Shown here piece by piece: positions 6,024 to 6,504 of a stretch of 6,504 bases of DNA. This DNA comes from JAEXNA01 sp050486105 (GTDB lineage Bacteria; Vulcanimicrobiota; Xenobia; Xenobiales; JADMJV01). A model generated the notes under the pieces. That model searched no databases. It saw nothing but the letters and a program-made list of their open reading frames with translations, and was not told the origin of the DNA. Location of the stretch: positions 1-6,504 of the forward strand of contig JBJHCR010000345.1 in the NCBI GenBank assembly GCA_050486105.1, written 5' to 3'. How positions within the stretch are numbered: the stretch's first letter is position 1; each line of letters begins with the position of its first letter. Made by a program: the position numbers and the translations under genes.

Positions 6024-6504
6024 GGCCTCGGTCGTTCGGATGAAGGTGGCGCTAAACCTTGCCCGCCATCGGTTTCGGTTCCCGGAAGGGCAGTGTTTGA
6101 TTTTCCATCCCACCACCAGAGAAATGGTTGCTCCTCTTGCCAGCCCTGATCCAAAGTGTTCAGCGCGGCTTCCACCAAACCGTCGGGTTCCAAAGGCACG
6201 GAGCCTGAACATACCAAGGCCGCTCGAGCAACGAGTTCTTCTTTTTCTAGTAGGGCTCGGCATCGAGAGGCCAACTCAATGGCGTGTTCCGGTTGGCTGG
6301 CTGGCAAGAGGATGGCAAAGATGTCCCCTTCCCAACGTCCAAAGAGATCCGCACCTCTCACCGTGGCCGCGATATGGCTGGTGCCCCTTCCGATGCGCTG
6401 TTCCTCGCCCTGGAGTTCGAGAAAGAGCAAGCAGAACTCGGTTCCATCACGGCGCTGCTTGCGGCACAAGACTTCGAGCTGATCCTGCAAAAAGGAGCGA
6501 TGAT
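6020..6504 (-). CDS. Degenerate GGDEF-domain protein, C-terminal part (5' end outside the window)
   Basis: The last 160 residues are visible; the reading frame stays open to position 6504. GGDEF domains make c-di-GMP from two GTP. The visible part begins at HRSFLQDQLEVLCRKQ, corresponding to the helix after the usual 'D-x-L-T-G-L-x-N-R' opening, and contains a core LLFLEL strand and RGADLFGRWEGDIFAILLP. The signature G-G-D/E-E-F reads EGDIF (6331-6317): the first Gly is Glu and the catalytic Glu is Ile. The usual Asp of the metal-binding strand is Glu, and FKxxND is absent. The inhibitory-site motif RxxD is kept as RGAD (6358-6347), at normal spacing. It is therefore probably not an active cyclase but could bind c-di-GMP. 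A proline- and glycine-rich tail follows WWWDGK. N-terminal sensor domains, if any, lie outside. The stop overlaps the ATP-grasp start (ATGA). Confidence 0.8.
   Translation of the reverse strand, partial: HRSFLQDQLEVLCRKQRRDGTEFCLLFLELQGEEQRIGRGTSHIAATVRGADLFGRWEGDIFAILLPASQPEHAIELASRCRALLEKEELVARAALVCSGSVPLEPDGLVEAALNTLDQGWQEEQPFLWWWDGKSNTALPGTETDGGQGLAPPSSERPRP

Noticed and set aside
6024..6263. 80-codon upstream extension of the ATP-grasp frame
   Set aside because: It lies wholly inside the GGDEF-like coding region, is Arg/Gly/Ser-rich with no family resemblance, and the ATG at 6023 forms a standard ATGA overlap.

Overview
The window holds one dense run of genes, all on the minus strand, so transcription runs from the high-coordinate end to the low-coordinate end. 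In transcription order they are: the C-terminal part of a degenerate GGDEF-domain protein, a circularly permuted ATP-grasp-like protein, a small exported OB-fold-like protein, an exported AMIN + secretin N-domain protein without a secretin pore, a long TPR protein that is split by a frame change and ends in a very basic tail, a metallo-beta-lactamase-fold hydrolase, and the first 53 codons of a ResB-type cytochrome c maturation protein. No plus-strand gene, RNA gene, CRISPR array, transposase or integrase was found.

The organism is probably a Gram-negative (diderm) bacterium of moderate GC content. The AMIN and secretin N domains are envelope modules of outer-membrane machines such as type IV pili, and ResB belongs to the System II cytochrome c maturation pathway. 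I cannot name a phylum from the sequence.

Layout: 6504-6020 GGDEF-like; 6023-4644 ATP-grasp-like, joined by an ATGA stop/start overlap; a 75-base gap with a candidate promoter and operator-like palindrome; 4568-4266 small exported protein; a 132-base leader with nested inverted repeats and a possible 18-codon leader ORF; 4133-3048 AMIN/STN/N1 protein; 3047-1557 TPR protein, whose start codon directly follows the previous stop codon; 1591-1064 its continuation in another frame plus a Lys-rich tail; 1067-228 MBL hydrolase, joined by a GTGA overlap; a 66-base gap; 161 to beyond 1 ResB.

The tight overlaps suggest two or three co-transcribed blocks. The secretin-like periplasmic module and the TPR scaffold next to it look like parts of one envelope assembly. 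The GGDEF-like protein keeps its c-di-GMP inhibitory-site motif but not its active site, so a c-di-GMP receptor role is plausible. How the ATP-grasp and MBL enzymes relate to that assembly cannot be told from the sequence. The points most worth checking are the split TPR gene with its 10-base footprint, the pore-less secretin-like protein, the degenerate GGDEF with an intact RxxD, and the palindrome inside the candidate promoter.
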